The notes under the pieces were generated by a model. That model did not search any database, was not told where the DNA came from, and saw only the letters and a list, made by a program, of their open reading frames with translations. Position numbers and translations under genes: made by a program. This document shows positions 5,704-6,650 of a stretch of DNA of 6,650 nucleotides, in pieces. Position 1 is the first letter of the stretch. Each line of letters starts with the position of its first letter. This DNA is from Anaerolineaceae bacterium. Its GTDB lineage: Bacteria > Chloroflexota > Anaerolineae > Anaerolineales > Anaerolineaceae. Where the stretch lies: positions 1-6,650 of the forward strand of contig JACZIY010000045.1 in NCBI GenBank assembly GCA_014860845.1, read 5' to 3'.

Positions 5704-6240
5704 ATGGCTTATGCAGTTCAATCCAATTCGTGGGTTTTATATTTAATCATCTTCTTTTGCCTGGTGTTTATAGGCATTGGGATAGGAATGTTGGTTAAAT
5801 TGATGAAAAATTTTTCCAAAGCCAGACTCAGTAAAAATTGGCTTGCCACGCCAGGAAATATCATCTCTTCTGAACTGGATGCACAAACCACAACGGATGA
5901 GGATGGGTACCAGACCACAACCTATATCGCGAATATTCTGTTTGAATACCAGGTGAATAAAGCCTCATTCAAGTGTGATTGCATCAATTTTGATTATGGT
6001 ATGCGCACCAGCAACAGGAGCAAACAACAAGCCATTGTGGAACAATATCCAGCCGGCAGCCAGGTAACTGTTTATTATGATCCTGATGATCCTGAGCAAG
6101 CAGTCCTGGAAAAACGTGTCAATGGGGTATTTACCACCATCATGGTATCTGCTGTATTCATCCTCATCGGGATTATTGTGGCGGTAATGTCTCTGGGTGT
6201 AAATCCGCCAGCCTTTCTAAAAAACATGCTTGGAAATTAA
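5704..6240 (+). CDS. DUF3592 domain membrane protein
   Basis: A 178-residue protein of the DUF3592 family. It has an N-terminal membrane helix (about 11-34), a 100-residue extramembrane domain, and a second helix (about 142-164) with a short tail. Family landmarks are NWLATPGNIISSEL (45-58), the strand ILFEYQVN (78-85) and TVYYDPDDPEQAVLE (122-136), the last being the typical ending of the beta-rich domain. C91 and C93 sit in KCDC. The function of the family is unknown. Topology (loop outside or inside) cannot be fixed from the sequence. The ATG is preceded by GAGAGGT with a 10-base spacer, so the start is sound. The gene is divergent from the DUF3160 lipoprotein across 138 bp, and its stop overlaps that of the convergent CMD-family gene. 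Length is normal for the family. Confidence 0.87.
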   Translation: MAYAVQSNSWVLYLIIFFCLVFIGIGIGMLVKLMKNFSKARLSKNWLATPGNIISSELDAQTTTDEDGYQTTTYIANILFEYQVNKASFKCDCINFDYGMRTSNRSKQQAIVEQYPAGSQVTVYYDPDDPEQAVLEKRVNGVFTTIMVSAVFILIGIIVAVMSLGVNPPAFLKNMLGN

Positions 6241-6650
6241 ACCGCTTCTGCCCATTCACCCTGTTCCATGAACCCGGCTGGGGGTGCCCCGAGCGCCTGA
6301 ATCAACCGTGCCCAGTAATTCACCTGAGCAGCTGTCGTCGCCAGGATGACAATTTCTCTTTCGGTGAAGGCTGCCTTGATTTGCTGCATCATCTCATCCG
6401 GAAAACTCAACGGTGTAGCGGAAATATGCCGGGTATAGCGCAGCGCCAGCCGTTCGCGTTCCGTGAATGTAATGACATCTTCTGCCGGTACCAGCCCCTG
6501 AATAGCTGCCAGTTCCTGTTGGTTGATATCGTATTCTCTGAAACGCTGGCTGTTCATATCGATACAAAACGGACAGGCGGCGCTGAATGAAGCCTGCATA
6601 CGCACCAGTTTCAGCATACGGGCACTTAGATTTTTATCAGAATGGACCAC
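6237..6650 (-). CDS. Carboxymuconolactone decarboxylase/AhpD-like protein, N-terminus cut by right edge
   Basis: The C-terminal 137 residues of a CMD-family alpha-helical protein are visible; the frame is open to the window edge, so the true start probably lies outside. Family signs are the CxxC in SAACPFCIDMNSQRF (visible C26 and C29), FTERERLALRYTRHIS, and the closing helix VILATTAAQVNYWARLIQALG. In AhpD the CxxC serves peroxide-linked thiol reduction, with a His four residues after the second Cys. Here that position is Asn (visible N33), as in the CxFCID(M/L/I)N subfamily that I recall as common, so the exact chemistry is uncertain. Full proteins of this type are about 150-190 residues, so perhaps 20-50 residues are missing. 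The TAA stop at 6239-6237 overlaps the stop of the plus-strand DUF3592 gene. The family is well supported; the substrate is unknown. Confidence 0.85.
   Translation of the reverse strand: MVHSDKNLSARMLKLVRMQASFSAACPFCIDMNSQRFREYDINQQELAAIQGLVPAEDVITFTERERLALRYTRHISATPLSFPDEMMQQIKAAFTEREIVILATTAAQVNYWARLIQALGAPPAGFMEQGEWAEAV

Noticed and set aside
6276..6292. GGGG/CCCC pairing (GCTGGGGGTGCCCCGAG) near the convergent gene junction as a terminator
   Set aside because: The loop would be too small, no U-run follows on either strand, and it lies inside the CMD coding sequence.
1..6650. CRISPR array, tRNA, rRNA, insertion sequence, toxin-antitoxin or phage-defence genes
   Set aside because: No regular repeats, cloverleaf sequences, transposase motifs or defence-related domains were seen on either strand.

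Overview
The window reads as chromosomal DNA of a Chloroflexota bacterium, most likely class Anaerolineae. This is inferred, not proven. The grounds are moderate GC, a large lipoprotein with a Pro/Ser/Thr-rich linker after the lipobox cysteine, the combination of a DUF3160 domain with a bacterial SH3 domain, and a TPR plus double zinc-ribbon protein. No rRNA, tRNA, CRISPR array, insertion sequence or phage gene was found. Most of the window looks like ordinary housekeeping and envelope genes of poorly characterised families.

Left block (1-5565, all on the minus strand, so transcribed right to left). A DUF3160/SH3 lipoprotein gene (3085-5565) comes first. It is followed by a 322-bp gap whose main content is an internally deleted chromate-transporter (chrA) remnant (2841-3065). 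Then come three tightly packed genes: a TPR/zinc-ribbon protein (1461-2762), a HAD-IIA phosphatase (644-1447) and an aldo/keto reductase that runs off the left edge (1-621). The gaps of 13 and 22 bp between these three, and the overlap of a Shine-Dalgarno sequence with the preceding stop codon, indicate one operon.

Middle (5566-5703) is a 138-bp divergent promoter region. The minus strand has a perfect TATAAT box with the 10-bp palindrome CTGTTAACAG just upstream. The plus strand has a weak promoter candidate and a possible leader hairpin that ends immediately before the next start codon.

Right block. A two-helix DUF3592 membrane protein (5704-6240, plus strand) converges on a carboxymuconolactone decarboxylase/AhpD-like gene (6237-6650, minus strand, cut by the right edge). 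The two genes share the bases TTAA, so their stop codons overlap and no terminator lies between them.

No pathway joins all these genes. The aldo/keto reductase, HAD phosphatase and zinc-ribbon protein are probably co-transcribed, but no common substrate can be read from the sequence. The most distinctive items are the chrA remnant bounded by near-identical direct repeats, the TPR/zinc-ribbon fusion, and the DUF3160/SH3 lipoprotein. I see no convincing evidence for a wholly new multi-gene system.
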